From Brettanomyces bruxellensis (taxonomy: Eukaryota > Ascomycota > Pichiomycetes > Pichiales > Pichiaceae), in the NCBI RefSeq assembly GCF_011074885.1, contig NC_054686.1:496001-560000 (forward strand): a stretch of DNA of 64,000 bases, given 5' to 3'. A model generated the notes under the pieces. It saw only the letters and a list, made by a program, of their open reading frames with translations, searched no databases and had not been told where the DNA came from. A program made the translations under genes and the position numbers. Every line of letters begins with the position of its first letter. Position 1 is the first letter of the stretch. Shown one piece after another: positions 29,662 to 38,674 of the stretch.

Positions 29662-31464
29662 TTACATTTTCACCCGTTGAATTCCATCATCATCACGGAT
29701 CACACCAAGTTCGACTAACTTGGCATAGGCAGCAGCAAATTGTTCAAAGAAGAACTGCTCATCTTTCGCATATATTTCAGTCCACTTCTTGAATTCGGGA
29801 TCCCTGATCATTTCCATATCTGTGTTTAGCATCATCAAGCTCTTATCTTCATTATAGTACTGCTCGATTCCTGTCTGAGGAACCACACCTATGGACCACT
29901 TCTCATTTAAAAGGACTTTGAAAAAATCGTTATCAAATCTAAACGGCTTTTTTGACCATATGCCATTAAAGCCACTAAATTTTGCATGACATCCACCTAG
30001 TGAATGGCCTCCACCTATTAAAGCAACCGTTTCTTTATCCTCAAAACCCAACCGTTTTGTAAAGACTTCTCTTATATGGTCGGAACCTAAGGTTGCAATT
30101 GGAAGACGCCCCATAGGAGGAACTTTTTTTGCATCTAGACAATCTGTTCTTCCTGGCTTCCACTCAATTCTAGGTCCTCCCATACCCTCAACTGCGGCAA
30201 CTCCACCCAAGCTGTACAAATCAGCAAAACTAACCCAAGGGAATTCCTCATGTATTTGGTCAAGGTAAGATTTTGCAGTATTCAAACCAGTGTTACCATT
30301 ATCGTTAAATTCCTGGGCAAATCTCATTGTACCACCACTGCAACCCCCAGTTCCTGTTTCTCTATCATAATGTGCGCAGCAATGCCATGTAAAACGAATC
30401 ATATTTGGACCAATATTACCATCCGGTTTGTAAGATGGCTGAACAAGGCAATTCTTAATTCTTTGCCTCACCAACTCGTAATTTCCGTATGTGGGGTCAA
30501 TCTGTGACCTACCTTTTCTCCGAATTTTGATTTTATAAAATACATTTCTGCTGCCCTCTTTTCGATGGCTTCCTTTTGAGTGGTTGTCTTTTTTAACGGC
30601 AAATGCTTTGGTTTTCTCAACAATCGAGCGTTGAATCGTGGGTGTTCGAATATGAAAATTTTCAGCTGCACTGATAACACTTTCGGTGGTAGCGGTTGGA
30701 GTTGGTGATGATGCTGCTGAAGTATTTGATACTGGTGTAGTTGGAACAGCATCATTTGATCTGGGTTTTTCGAACAAGTCAGTAAGAGCTGGTTTTAACG
30801 GTGAACTTGGCTTTGAGAATTTACCCTGAACATTTTGGGATACTAGTTGATCAGTCGGATGCGTTTGTCTTAACGAGCCTCCTTTCATTAAATATGGCTT
30901 TGGTTCAAATGCTTTTGATTCTGGCCTATGAATGTTATGAATACTATTTGACTCAGAATCATTATTAACTGCATAAAACTTTGGCTTAACATTTAAGTTT
31001 TCATCGTTAATGGAAAGATCATCAACAATTGAAAGTGGATTATGGCTCTCACTTCCATATTTATAATTCTTTCCAAAGCTAAGTTCAAAGACATGGATGA
31101 TATATCTATCATAATAATAGTCCACTCTGAAGGAGATTTTTTTGAATATATCGCTAAACGAAGACGGAATGTCAAACGAGTTTAAAAACTCCTGTTCAAC
31201 ATGATCTAAATGCCTCTCAATCAATTCATCACGATAATGAAGTTGATATTCGTGTACCAAATCAGTGAATGGCAATGAATCTTCATCCTGTTCATGAATG
31301 ATTGCTTGCTTAAAAAAAACATAGAGTGAGATAAAAATACTGTAGAATAAATAATCTGTGAATTGCCTCACAGTTCTAACAGTTGCCAAAGGAATCAACA
31401 CAAATTTTCCCAAAGGTTTCACCAGATTGGTTATTCTTTCATATACCTTTATTAATGTACCCAT
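29662..31464 (-). CDS. Cytochrome c peroxidase-like haem peroxidase with a 300-residue membrane-type N-terminal extension
   Basis: Residues about 310-600 are a class I haem peroxidase closest to yeast cytochrome c peroxidase. Visible catalytic residues are distal Arg357, Trp360 and His361 (MIRFTWHCCAHYD), proximal His487 (GGGHSLGG), Trp503 matching the radical-bearing Trp191 of Ccp1, and Asp549 matching Asp235 (MMLNTDMEMIRDP). The enzyme should therefore reduce H2O2 with cytochrome c or another donor. The first 300 residues are unusual: a hydrophobic helix at about 35-56 (FTDYLFYSIFISLYVFF), a charged helical region to about 135, then a Ser/Thr/Pro-rich linker. Ccp1 is about 360 residues with a short mitochondrial presequence. 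The start is the ATG at 31464; an upstream ATG is not seen. Convergent with UPC2. Confidence 0.85.
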   Translation of the reverse strand: MGTLIKVYERITNLVKPLGKFVLIPLATVRTVRQFTDYLFYSIFISLYVFFKQAIIHEQDEDSLPFTDLVHEYQLHYRDELIERHLDHVEQEFLNSFDIPSSFSDIFKKISFRVDYYYDRYIIHVFELSFGKNYKYGSESHNPLSIVDDLSINDENLNVKPKFYAVNNDSESNSIHNIHRPESKAFEPKPYLMKGGSLRQTHPTDQLVSQNVQGKFSKPSSPLKPALTDLFEKPRSNDAVPTTPVSNTSAASSPTPTATTESVISAAENFHIRTPTIQRSIVEKTKAFAVKKDNHSKGSHRKEGSRNVFYKIKIRRKGRSQIDPTYGNYELVRQRIKNCLVQPSYKPDGNIGPNMIRFTWHCCAHYDRETGTGGCSGGTMRFAQEFNDNGNTGLNTAKSYLDQIHEEFPWVSFADLYSLGGVAAVEGMGGPRIEWKPGRTDCLDAKKVPPMGRLPIATLGSDHIREVFTKRLGFEDKETVALIGGGHSLGGCHAKFSGFNGIWSKKPFRFDNDFFKVLLNEKWSIGVVPQTGIEQYYNEDKSLMMLNTDMEMIRDPEFKKWTEIYAKDEQFFFEQFAAAYAKLVELGVIRDDDGIQRVKM

Positions 31465-31831
31465 TTGACACCACTATTTTTTAGAGAAACCAACTTAAAT
31501 AAAAGAGAGTTATCAAATACATATAAATGAACAGAAAAAGAAATCAAAACATAATAATGGGAAAAGGGCTCTATATATTGCAATACCTTATTTTTGAAAT
31601 CCTCTTTGTGAGATTCTCCCTTCTAAAAACTTCGACAAGGGAAATTCATCAGATTTCCCTTTCCAACATGACCTTTTCCGAATTTGTCAAAAATTCAAAA
31701 TTCATTTACAAATACCTCACAAATATAGTTCACCAATAAATAAAATTCTGTAACTATGATTTACAAGAACATCTATAATAGACGAGTATGTATATGTGTA
31801 AATAACTTTTTGGCATGAATCAGCTCGTGCT
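31465..31831 (-). other. Intergenic region, MRPL50 to peroxidase
   Basis: 367 bases, AT-rich, between the MRPL50 stop and the peroxidase start on the same strand. Nothing specific recognised. Confidence 0.5.
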
Positions 31832-32644
31832 TTAGTGCTCTCTGTCAACAACACGAATAATGATTTCAGTAAGCTGCCTACCATTTTCCTCAACCGACAA
31901 TGTGTAACTTCCCGTTTTCTTTATACTCCTAATTGTATTTGCAACCTCCCCTGTCTCATCTTGCACGGCTGCAGGCCTAAGAACCAGCTTTATTTTCTCT
32001 TGATTGAAAAATTGGGACACAGCATCCTGTAACTTTTTATGTCCCAAACTTTTCCTCACAATATTCTCTAACGACGACGCAATCTTTGGCACAGAGAGTG
32101 CTGGATCAATAGCACCATCCTTGGTATATCTTTTCAAAGTTATCTTCTTTGGCATAGCGTCAACAACTTTGTCCCTGTCCTCCTCCGAAACCTCAGCTAA
32201 ATCAAGACCTATCAATTCATCTAAAGATAACAACTTTTCAGGTTTATTCTCCTTCTTCTCCTTCTTCACTCTCATCTCCTTCATCTCCTTCTTCTCCTCA
32301 ACAGAGATATCTGGACCCTCCGCAACAATTTGTTCTGGCTTAATATTGGCAGCACGCAATTCTTTCATCCTTCTTGCTTGAATCTTCTTTGGATCAATAA
32401 CAGTTATCCTAGGCTTAGCTCCTTCGTAATTCAAATACACTGCACCATTTCCACGATGAAGCTTATTCATCATAGTGGAAGCCTTCACATGAACTATTTG
32501 CCCAGTGATACCAATGCCAGCAAAGCTATCCAATAACTGAACGGCTATTCTTTTCTTCTTACTCTGGGCCGTATACCTTACTCCAAACTTACGGCCCTCT
32601 GACCGGATGCTTTTCAATACACATGTATTACTCCTTAAGAACAT
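31832..32644 (-). CDS. MRPL50: MRPL50, mitochondrial large-subunit ribosomal protein bL9m
   Basis: The N-terminal region after a basic presequence-like segment (MFLRSNTCVLKSIRSEGRKF) matches the ribosomal L9 N-domain: KKRIAVQLLDSFAGIGITGQIVHVKASTMMNKLHRGNGAVYLN, written here as one stretch of family pattern around residues 30-72. A long Lys/Glu-rich helix (about 95-140) follows, as in the L9 connecting helix, then a C-terminal domain. At 270 residues it is much longer than S. cerevisiae Mrpl50, which as remembered is about 140. The start is the ATG at 32644. BUD23 lies upstream on the same strand. Confidence 0.8.
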   Translation of the reverse strand: MFLRSNTCVLKSIRSEGRKFGVRYTAQSKKKRIAVQLLDSFAGIGITGQIVHVKASTMMNKLHRGNGAVYLNYEGAKPRITVIDPKKIQARRMKELRAANIKPEQIVAEGPDISVEEKKEMKEMRVKKEKKENKPEKLLSLDELIGLDLAEVSEEDRDKVVDAMPKKITLKRYTKDGAIDPALSVPKIASSLENIVRKSLGHKKLQDAVSQFFNQEKIKLVLRPAAVQDETGEVANTIRSIKKTGSYTLSVEENGRQLTEIIIRVVDREH

Positions 32645-33249
32645 GCTTAAATCTTCTTAATAAATGATGAAACAGAAATTTAATAACACTGTTTTATTTT
32701 ATTGGTGGACCCATCCTTAAAGTTAGGTTTGATCGTTGGCTTTCAAGTTTTACAATCAATCTTCCTTGTTGTCACCCACATTTTTTTTTTTCCCTCTCGC
32801 GATTCCCATCTTTACGTAATCATTTGAATGAATGCATTACGGAGTTTTTGCGGGGCATTCTTCCATGTTCAACTTATATCGTTAGAATCCATATTCTTAT
32901 AAAACATTTAAGAATCTATACCTTGGCACAAAAAGCATCTGTAATATAGATATATATTTCTGCAACAGAGAATGAATTTAGGCAAGAAATTAAGTTGAAA
33001 GCTGATGCTTTCATCTTTGTCTCTGAACGATCGACGCGACCAACAGACGGAAAAGACAGATCATATAGTATTCCTGGTATCACAATCTATTATACCCAAA
33101 GTCCTGATCTTCACTTTTACTATCCCATTAGCAGACGCGAAAACTTCATGCATAATCCAGCAGGCAGTTTTTCGAAACCAAATTTACGACCTATTATAAA
33201 TCTTTAATTAGCAAAGTTGACAAACATATATAAATCTCCCAAATATTAT
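32645..33249. other. Intergenic region, BUD23 to MRPL50
   Basis: 605 bases between two minus-strand genes. A 64-codon plus-strand frame (33005-33199, ATG start) has a hydrophobic stretch (SIIPKVLIFTFTIPLADA) faintly like the first helix of V-ATPase assembly factor Vma21, but no second helix is present, so I do not call a gene. Confidence 0.45.
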
Positions 33250-34065
33250 TCAGAAATGTGGTCTTCTGGATCGTCCCGTAAACTTGGAGTCTCTGGCAAC
33301 GCTTTTTCCCCTCCGCTTCATCAATATCTTCTTCCTCTTGATATACTGCTTTTTTGTTTCCATTCTCTTAAGCTTCTTTTTGGACAATCTTTTCTCTTTT
33401 TTCTGAACGGCACTCTCAACAGACATGTTTCCTAAATTAAGCGGCCTATCTGGTATACCTGCCTGAAGCACTAAATAATGCTTTTTATTCTTTTTAGATT
33501 CCGGGTCATCTATCACAACACCACACTGAAAACCTGCAACTTTAGCAGCACCGGTGATCTGTACAATCTGATCTTCATTTGCCGGGTAAAATTGTCCAAC
33601 AAACTTCCCTCCACGTTTTAACGCACTGTATAAAGTATTGAAAAACCTTGCGAGTCTCACTTTAGGCTCGTTCGAATGCTTATCAGCATTACAAAGCCAT
33701 TGAATTGCTGAAATTGAAATAGCTGCATCAAAAGTTCCAGGCCTGAATGGTATACCATCTCCCATATCCGAAAGCAATAAATCTCCACTGACATCTCGAT
33801 CTATAGCAGTTGCCAACATATCAGGTGAAATGTCCATCCCAACCCATATGTGACCTTCCTCGGAAAGGATTTCACCAGAAAGACCGGATCCACATCCAAC
33901 ATCAAGAACAAACTGAGGGACATCGGGCTCTAGATTGAGAATTTCTAATGCTCTCAAAGTCATTTTAGCCTGAATATGCTGAACACGGGTAGATGCCGTG
34001 TATTTCTTTGCTTCTCTATCATCATAGAATATCTCTGGAGGTGCAATCTCCTCTGGTCTCGACAT
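33250..34065 (-). CDS. BUD23: BUD23, 18S rRNA (guanine-N7) methyltransferase
   Basis: Bud23, with Trm112, methylates G1575 of 18S rRNA and helps nuclear export of 40S precursors. The 271-residue protein (usual about 275) begins MSRPEEIAPPEIFYDDREAK, the hallmark N-terminus of the family. Motif I of the Rossmann methyltransferase fold is VLDVGCGSGLSGEIL, followed by GMDISPDML and an ISAIQWLCNAD stretch. The C-terminus is the characteristic Lys/Arg-rich tail (KKKLKRMETKKQYIKRKK, ending GRSRRPHF), a probable nuclear/nucleolar signal. The start is the ATG at 34065. Divergent from the ARE gene. Confidence 0.96.
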   Translation of the reverse strand: MSRPEEIAPPEIFYDDREAKKYTASTRVQHIQAKMTLRALEILNLEPDVPQFVLDVGCGSGLSGEILSEEGHIWVGMDISPDMLATAIDRDVSGDLLLSDMGDGIPFRPGTFDAAISISAIQWLCNADKHSNEPKVRLARFFNTLYSALKRGGKFVGQFYPANEDQIVQITGAAKVAGFQCGVVIDDPESKKNKKHYLVLQAGIPDRPLNLGNMSVESAVQKKEKRLSKKKLKRMETKKQYIKRKKILMKRRGKSVARDSKFTGRSRRPHF

Positions 34066-34905
34066 CTTTATGTAAATCCAACAGTTAGTTCGGCGAAACC
34101 GTTAATGTAGTTTATATTATATATGTGTACCGCCTAATACCTTTTTAAGGGCCTGACTTCCAATCTGATCTTGCAGCGTGAAAAATTTAAGCTCGGGCTC
34201 AACAAAAAAAGCAAAAAATAAAAAGAATAAAAAATTATAGGAGGCGGGACAATAATATCATATCTACTTCATTACTCGGAGTAAGTAAGTACCGGACCAT
34301 ATTGCTTGAGAGAACTCAAAGGGCACGGATTAATTGAAAAAAAATAAGGCCGACCACATCCGATGACAGATACCGGGTGGCAAAATCCGAATTACCAGCC
34401 AAAAGTATTGCAGAACATTGCGATTGTATTTAGCATCATTAGTTCTGAACATTCTGAACTTCCGTAATACCTATTAGGATGTAGACAATATTGAAATCTT
34501 ACAAATCTGATTGAATTTAAAAAAAGGACAGCCTCCAGAAGACAATGACTTTTTTTAGAAGCGGGTGAGAAACACAAAAAAATTGGATCCCGAACAAACA
34601 CCCAATCCTTAGGCCGGCATGTGTTAACAGGGGGCAAAGAAGCCAGTTATTACTTTTTAAAGCAATTCTTTCTCCCTTCTGAGTAATTTTGAGCTTTCTT
34701 GTAAATAGTCGATCCATCGACACTTTCCATTTTATTCCGAACCGTCATTCTTTGCTTTCTAGCCAACTGTAGGCACTCAACAAAGCGGGGATAGCCAATC
34801 TCATATTGAATCTAGCTTTAGAATATTTAAGCAATCCGACCCGACCCGTTCTTGGCATTACATCGGAAATTATTACTGAGGAATCACGATCTTCATCAAT
34901 CGAAA
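34066..34905. promoter_or_regulatory. Divergent region, BUD23 and ARE
   Basis: 840 bases. A GGTGGCAAA at 34377-34385 matches the proteasome-associated control element bound by Rpn4 in S. cerevisiae exactly, though neither neighbour is a proteasome gene. No TCGTATA sterol element is seen here. Otherwise AT-rich. Confidence 0.5.
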
Positions 34906-36651
34906 ATGGTCGATCAAATTGCGAAAAACGGAAGACATAGAACTAGCGGCTCAAGCTTGGAACAAGTTCATGAGAGGTCGAGTTCCTTTTCTCAAATCGA
35001 TAAGATGAAAATTCTTCAACGAAATACCGGCCAGACACGTAAATCTATTTTTATGGATGATGAGTATGACCTGAGTGATGCTACGGGTACTGATGAGGGA
35101 GATGAAACTTCAACGATCAACCGTAGCAAGAGAAAAAATGCTCCTAACACTTTAGAAGGAAAAGAGCTCAAAACCCGGGAAGAAGAAGTAAAAGAAAATG
35201 AAACACAAAAAGAAACTAAAGCTAAGGGAAAAGCTGAGGAAAGTGTGGTAGAAAAGAAAGAACTAAGTAACTACCTACTTAACATGAACTGGAGATATAA
35301 ACCGGACGGAAGCTTCAGAGCAAAGTTTGCGGACTTGAACTTCCAGCCCAGGATATCTATTATTGATCGGGATGCTGCATACGGCAGCGAGTTTTATGGC
35401 TTTTATGTTGCATTTTGGTTTGTCGTCGGGATGTTTGTTCTCAATATTCTTGTGAAATATTACAATGAACATGGATCAATCTTTAGGTCCAGAATCTTCA
35501 ATATCATGATGGAGGATCTCTGGAAGGTTGGACTTACTGATCTTCTTATGTACTTTTGCTCTTACTTCCCATTGTTCATACATAAGGCGATTAAAGCTGG
35601 ATTTATCAAGTGGAGAAACACAGGTAGAGTCTTAGAGTCAATCTATGAGTGTGGCTTTATGTGGGCTTTCTTGATCATATCTTTTAATCAGGACTATCCT
35701 TGGATTGCAAAGATCTTTTTGATGCTTCACTCGGTTGTTTTTCTCATGAAAATTCACTCCTTTGCCTTTTACAACGGATATATGTGGGACGTTACAGGGG
35801 AACTAGAAGTCTCGAAGGGCTATTTGAAGAAGCACGATAACCTTGATCCTGAAGTTGCGCAAGCACTTCAAAAATCGGTCAACTTTTGTACTTTTGAGTT
35901 GGAAACACAGGCTCAGAAGGTTCAATTCCCTAAAAATCTTACCTACAAGAATTTCTTTGAATATTCGATGTTCCCAACTCTTGTGTATGAAGTTTCCTAC
36001 CCAAGAACCAAGCGCATCAGATGGGGATACTTTTTTGGTAAGGCTGCCGGCATATTCGGTGTCATTTTCATTATGGTTGCCATTGCCCAGAACAATATGT
36101 ACCCAATTGTGATGAGATGCCTAGAACTGAGAAGAACTGCCCCAATAATGACAAGACTCAAAGAATATCCTTTAATTCTTGTGGAGATGATTCCTCCATT
36201 CCTTTCGATGTACATGCTAACGTTTTTCCTTATCTGGGAATTGATATTAAATGCCATTGCAGAGCTTTCCAGGTTTGCCGATAGAGAATTCTACAAAGAA
36301 TGGTGGAATTCAGTCGACTGGGATCAATATTCTAGAGATTGGAACGTTCCGGTTCACAAATTTTTACTTCGTCATGTTTATCACTCTACGATCTCCAGCT
36401 TCCATGTCAGTAAGACAACCGCAACATTGGTCACATTTTTCCTCAGCTCTCTTATTCATGAAGTGGCAATGTATGTCATCTTTAAAAAAGTGAGATTCTA
36501 TTTATTGTCGCTTCAAATGTTCCAGTTGCCATTGGTTCAGATAATGAGAAGCAAACTTTTCAAAAAGTATCCAGTGCTGGCAAATGTTTTCTTTTGGGAC
36601 GGAATTGTTCTTGGTCCGACCTTACTTTGTACGATGTATTTAGTTTTTTGA
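34906..36651 (+). CDS. ARE2: ARE1/ARE2-type sterol O-acyltransferase (MBOAT)
   Basis: An ER multi-span acyl-CoA:sterol acyltransferase that makes sterol esters for lipid droplets. The 581-residue protein from ATG 34906 (upstream frame open but without ATG) has a disordered, charged N-terminus of about 150 residues, then about nine membrane helices. MBOAT signatures are present: HSFAFYNGYMWDV, the FYKEWWN box (family consensus FYxDWWN, here Glu for Asp), NVPVHKFLLRHVYHS with the conserved Asn, and SSLIHEVAMYVIF with the catalytic His. A single ARE gene next to ATP23 and BUD23 fits a yeast from before the duplication that gave ARE1 and ARE2. Convergent with ATP23. Confidence 0.94.
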   Translation: MVDQIAKNGRHRTSGSSLEQVHERSSSFSQIDKMKILQRNTGQTRKSIFMDDEYDLSDATGTDEGDETSTINRSKRKNAPNTLEGKELKTREEEVKENETQKETKAKGKAEESVVEKKELSNYLLNMNWRYKPDGSFRAKFADLNFQPRISIIDRDAAYGSEFYGFYVAFWFVVGMFVLNILVKYYNEHGSIFRSRIFNIMMEDLWKVGLTDLLMYFCSYFPLFIHKAIKAGFIKWRNTGRVLESIYECGFMWAFLIISFNQDYPWIAKIFLMLHSVVFLMKIHSFAFYNGYMWDVTGELEVSKGYLKKHDNLDPEVAQALQKSVNFCTFELETQAQKVQFPKNLTYKNFFEYSMFPTLVYEVSYPRTKRIRWGYFFGKAAGIFGVIFIMVAIAQNNMYPIVMRCLELRRTAPIMTRLKEYPLILVEMIPPFLSMYMLTFFLIWELILNAIAELSRFADREFYKEWWNSVDWDQYSRDWNVPVHKFLLRHVYHSTISSFHVSKTTATLVTFFLSSLIHEVAMYVIFKKVRFYLLSLQMFQLPLVQIMRSKLFKKYPVLANVFFWDGIVLGPTLLCTMYLVF

Positions 36652-36839
36652 TCTGGCCTGTCATATAGATATACATATCAACGCCCGTATATACAAAGAA
36701 ATATATATATCATTAACCTGCTTTTTTCAAATTGTATTAATTGTTTAAAGGCAGACGGAATGAACTTTTAATTATAACTGTCAAGTCTAACAAGGAGATA
36801 AGGAAGCATCTATATATATACAGGGTAATCACTTTGCTT

Positions 36840-37541
36840 TCATCGATAAATATTTTCATATGGACGTGTATCATTAAAGCATGATCGAAATACATCATCA
36901 ACAACCTTTTCAGCTTGCTCTTTATTCTTACATGCGGGATGGCCCAAAACACTCAGAATGGCTTTTCTTTTCACACATCTCTGGTGACCCTTTGCAACCT
37001 TCATAAATCCGGCATGTTTCCAAAATTCCGTCATTATTGCACACTCCCCACTTAAAGAGGCAGCTCTGATTTCTGAACAAGCATGATGTCTGAGGTTGAG
37101 CCAGTCAACCTGAAATCTCATATTATCATACCAGTGAACCAACTCATGAGATAAAGTGTCATTCAAAACCCATTTATCAGGTATGTAATTTGCACAAAGC
37201 TGAATTCCAAGTTCCGGATGAAAGCCACCGTACTTCGGATCTGTGCATATCTCACATTTCATCTTATCTGATGGAACTTCACCACCTAAATTTCCTATCT
37301 GATCAAGCATGAAGCGAACATTTGGAGAATACCGAAGGGCCCAGTTTCTATATTCGAGGCATTTATCGCATTGCTTCTCGTCATCATGTGCCTTTTTCTC
37401 CTTTTCGAATTTCTTTTTTTCATCATTGTTCATCCCGAGACCTGTTTTGTACTGTAACGTCTCACCTAACCATTTCAGTTCGCTCTTCTCGGGCTTTTTG
37501 TCATCTGCTGTTTCGCCCGTATTTACCACATCTTTCGACAT
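36840..37541 (-). CDS. ATP23: ATP23, mitochondrial inner-membrane metalloprotease/chaperone
   Basis: Atp23 processes the precursor of ATP synthase subunit 6 and helps assemble the Fo part; it is an intermembrane-space zinc protease imported by Mia40. The 233 residues (usual about 227) contain the zinc motif HELVH at 132-136 within LNDTLSHELVHWYDNMRFQVDWLN, and many Cys pairs (CDKCLEYR, CEICTD, CAIM, CVKRKA, CFND) for the disulfide relay. The end, DVFRSCFNDTRPYENIYR, is a strong family match. It lacks a classical presequence, as expected. The start is the ATG at 37541; divergent from the ankyrin gene. Confidence 0.96.
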   Translation of the reverse strand: MSKDVVNTGETADDKKPEKSELKWLGETLQYKTGLGMNNDEKKKFEKEKKAHDDEKQCDKCLEYRNWALRYSPNVRFMLDQIGNLGGEVPSDKMKCEICTDPKYGGFHPELGIQLCANYIPDKWVLNDTLSHELVHWYDNMRFQVDWLNLRHHACSEIRAASLSGECAIMTEFWKHAGFMKVAKGHQRCVKRKAILSVLGHPACKNKEQAEKVVDDVFRSCFNDTRPYENIYR

Positions 37542-37846
37542 TTTAGCACTGTAATTATAATATTAAATAAGTTCTGTATCCCTTCAAGATGTTTCCAGAC
37601 TAATCTAATAATATAGCTTGCTCAATATCCGACAATAAAGAGTATACAAATTGTAGTTAATAGATTTACTGTATCTCAAGCAGATAATCTCTATCTTAGC
37701 CATTTTGGAGTGGGGAGAAAAAATTGAGGGGTGGAAAAAAAAAAAAAAATTCGAAAATTTATCAAGCCTATAGCTACATATATTATACTAAGCACCAAAA
37801 GTGATGTACATTCTCTTATATCGGCATCTACAACATTTACAAGAAG
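37542..37846. promoter_or_regulatory. Divergent promoter, ATP23 and ankyrin gene
   Basis: 305 bases with an A15 tract at 37735-37749 about 100 bases upstream of the ankyrin gene. Nothing more specific. Confidence 0.5.
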
Positions 37847-38476
37847 ATGTCTTATAACATATGGACGGCTGCAGCCGATGGTAAACTGGAAATCGTGTCA
37901 CAATTAATAGAATCAGGAAATTTCAGTCCGAACATTAAGGATGAAAATGGTTACACACCAATGCATGCTGCCGCCTCGTATAATAGGAAAGAAATATTGA
38001 GTTACCTTATATCTAAAGGTGGTAATGCAAACATTCAGGATAGTGATGGTGATACACCCTTGCATCAGGCTGAAACTGTGGAAACAGCCAAAATATTACT
38101 AGACGAAGGTAACGCAGATCCAAGAACTACAAATAGTGATGGAAAGACAGCACTTGAAACCCTTCAGGAAGACAACGAATTCCCGGAATTAATTAAATTT
38201 TTGCAAGATTTGAGTTCACAAAGTAATGTTACAACATCTGTTGACCAAGACATCATTCAAAAGACATTTAATGGACAGCCTATTCAGGTATATCTCTCTA
38301 GGTTGCAGGACGATAACTCTCCTGAGCTTTTGAAGAGAAGAGAACAAATCCAAAAAATTATGACACAGGATATACCAGAAGCAGAAAAGGACGAAAAACT
38401 AAAAAAGCTCGTATTAGATGCATTAACCAGCGATGTTGTCGAAGGGGACGGAAATCCGAAAAAGAGAAGACTGTAA
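37847..38476 (+). CDS. Ankyrin-repeat protein, YCR051W type
   Basis: A 209-residue protein that is mostly ankyrin repeats at residues about 1-125: MSYNIWTAAADGKLEIVSQL, GYTPMHAAASYNRKEILSYL and GDTPLHQAETVETAKILLDE, followed by a DGKTALETLQ unit. A charged helical tail ends in a basic KKRRL. The N-terminal IWTAAADGK and NGYTPMHAAA patterns recall S. cerevisiae YCR051W, whose function is unknown as far as I recall. It probably acts as a cytosolic or nuclear adaptor. Position close to ARE and BUD23 supports the orthology. The start is ATG 37847. Convergent with UBX2. Confidence 0.8.
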   Translation: MSYNIWTAAADGKLEIVSQLIESGNFSPNIKDENGYTPMHAAASYNRKEILSYLISKGGNANIQDSDGDTPLHQAETVETAKILLDEGNADPRTTNSDGKTALETLQEDNEFPELIKFLQDLSSQSNVTTSVDQDIIQKTFNGQPIQVYLSRLQDDNSPELLKRREQIQKIMTQDIPEAEKDEKLKKLVLDALTSDVVEGDGNPKKRRL

Positions 38477-38674
38477 AATGTTAGCGTATGGCAAGATTGT
38501 GAAATTTGATGTGTCATATAAATGCATACATACATATATAACCATGATACAGACTATAAATGATGATATAACTTATTTCGTGGTAAATGCTTGGCCATTA
38601 AGAATATTATTTGGGACGATGGCGACAACTCTGTGTATTAATTAAACAATTCTGTTGAATGATTTGGCTGGACC

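Noticed and set aside
33005..33199. Possible Vma21-like small membrane protein
   Set aside because: Only a faint match to the first helix; no second helix follows in any frame within reach.
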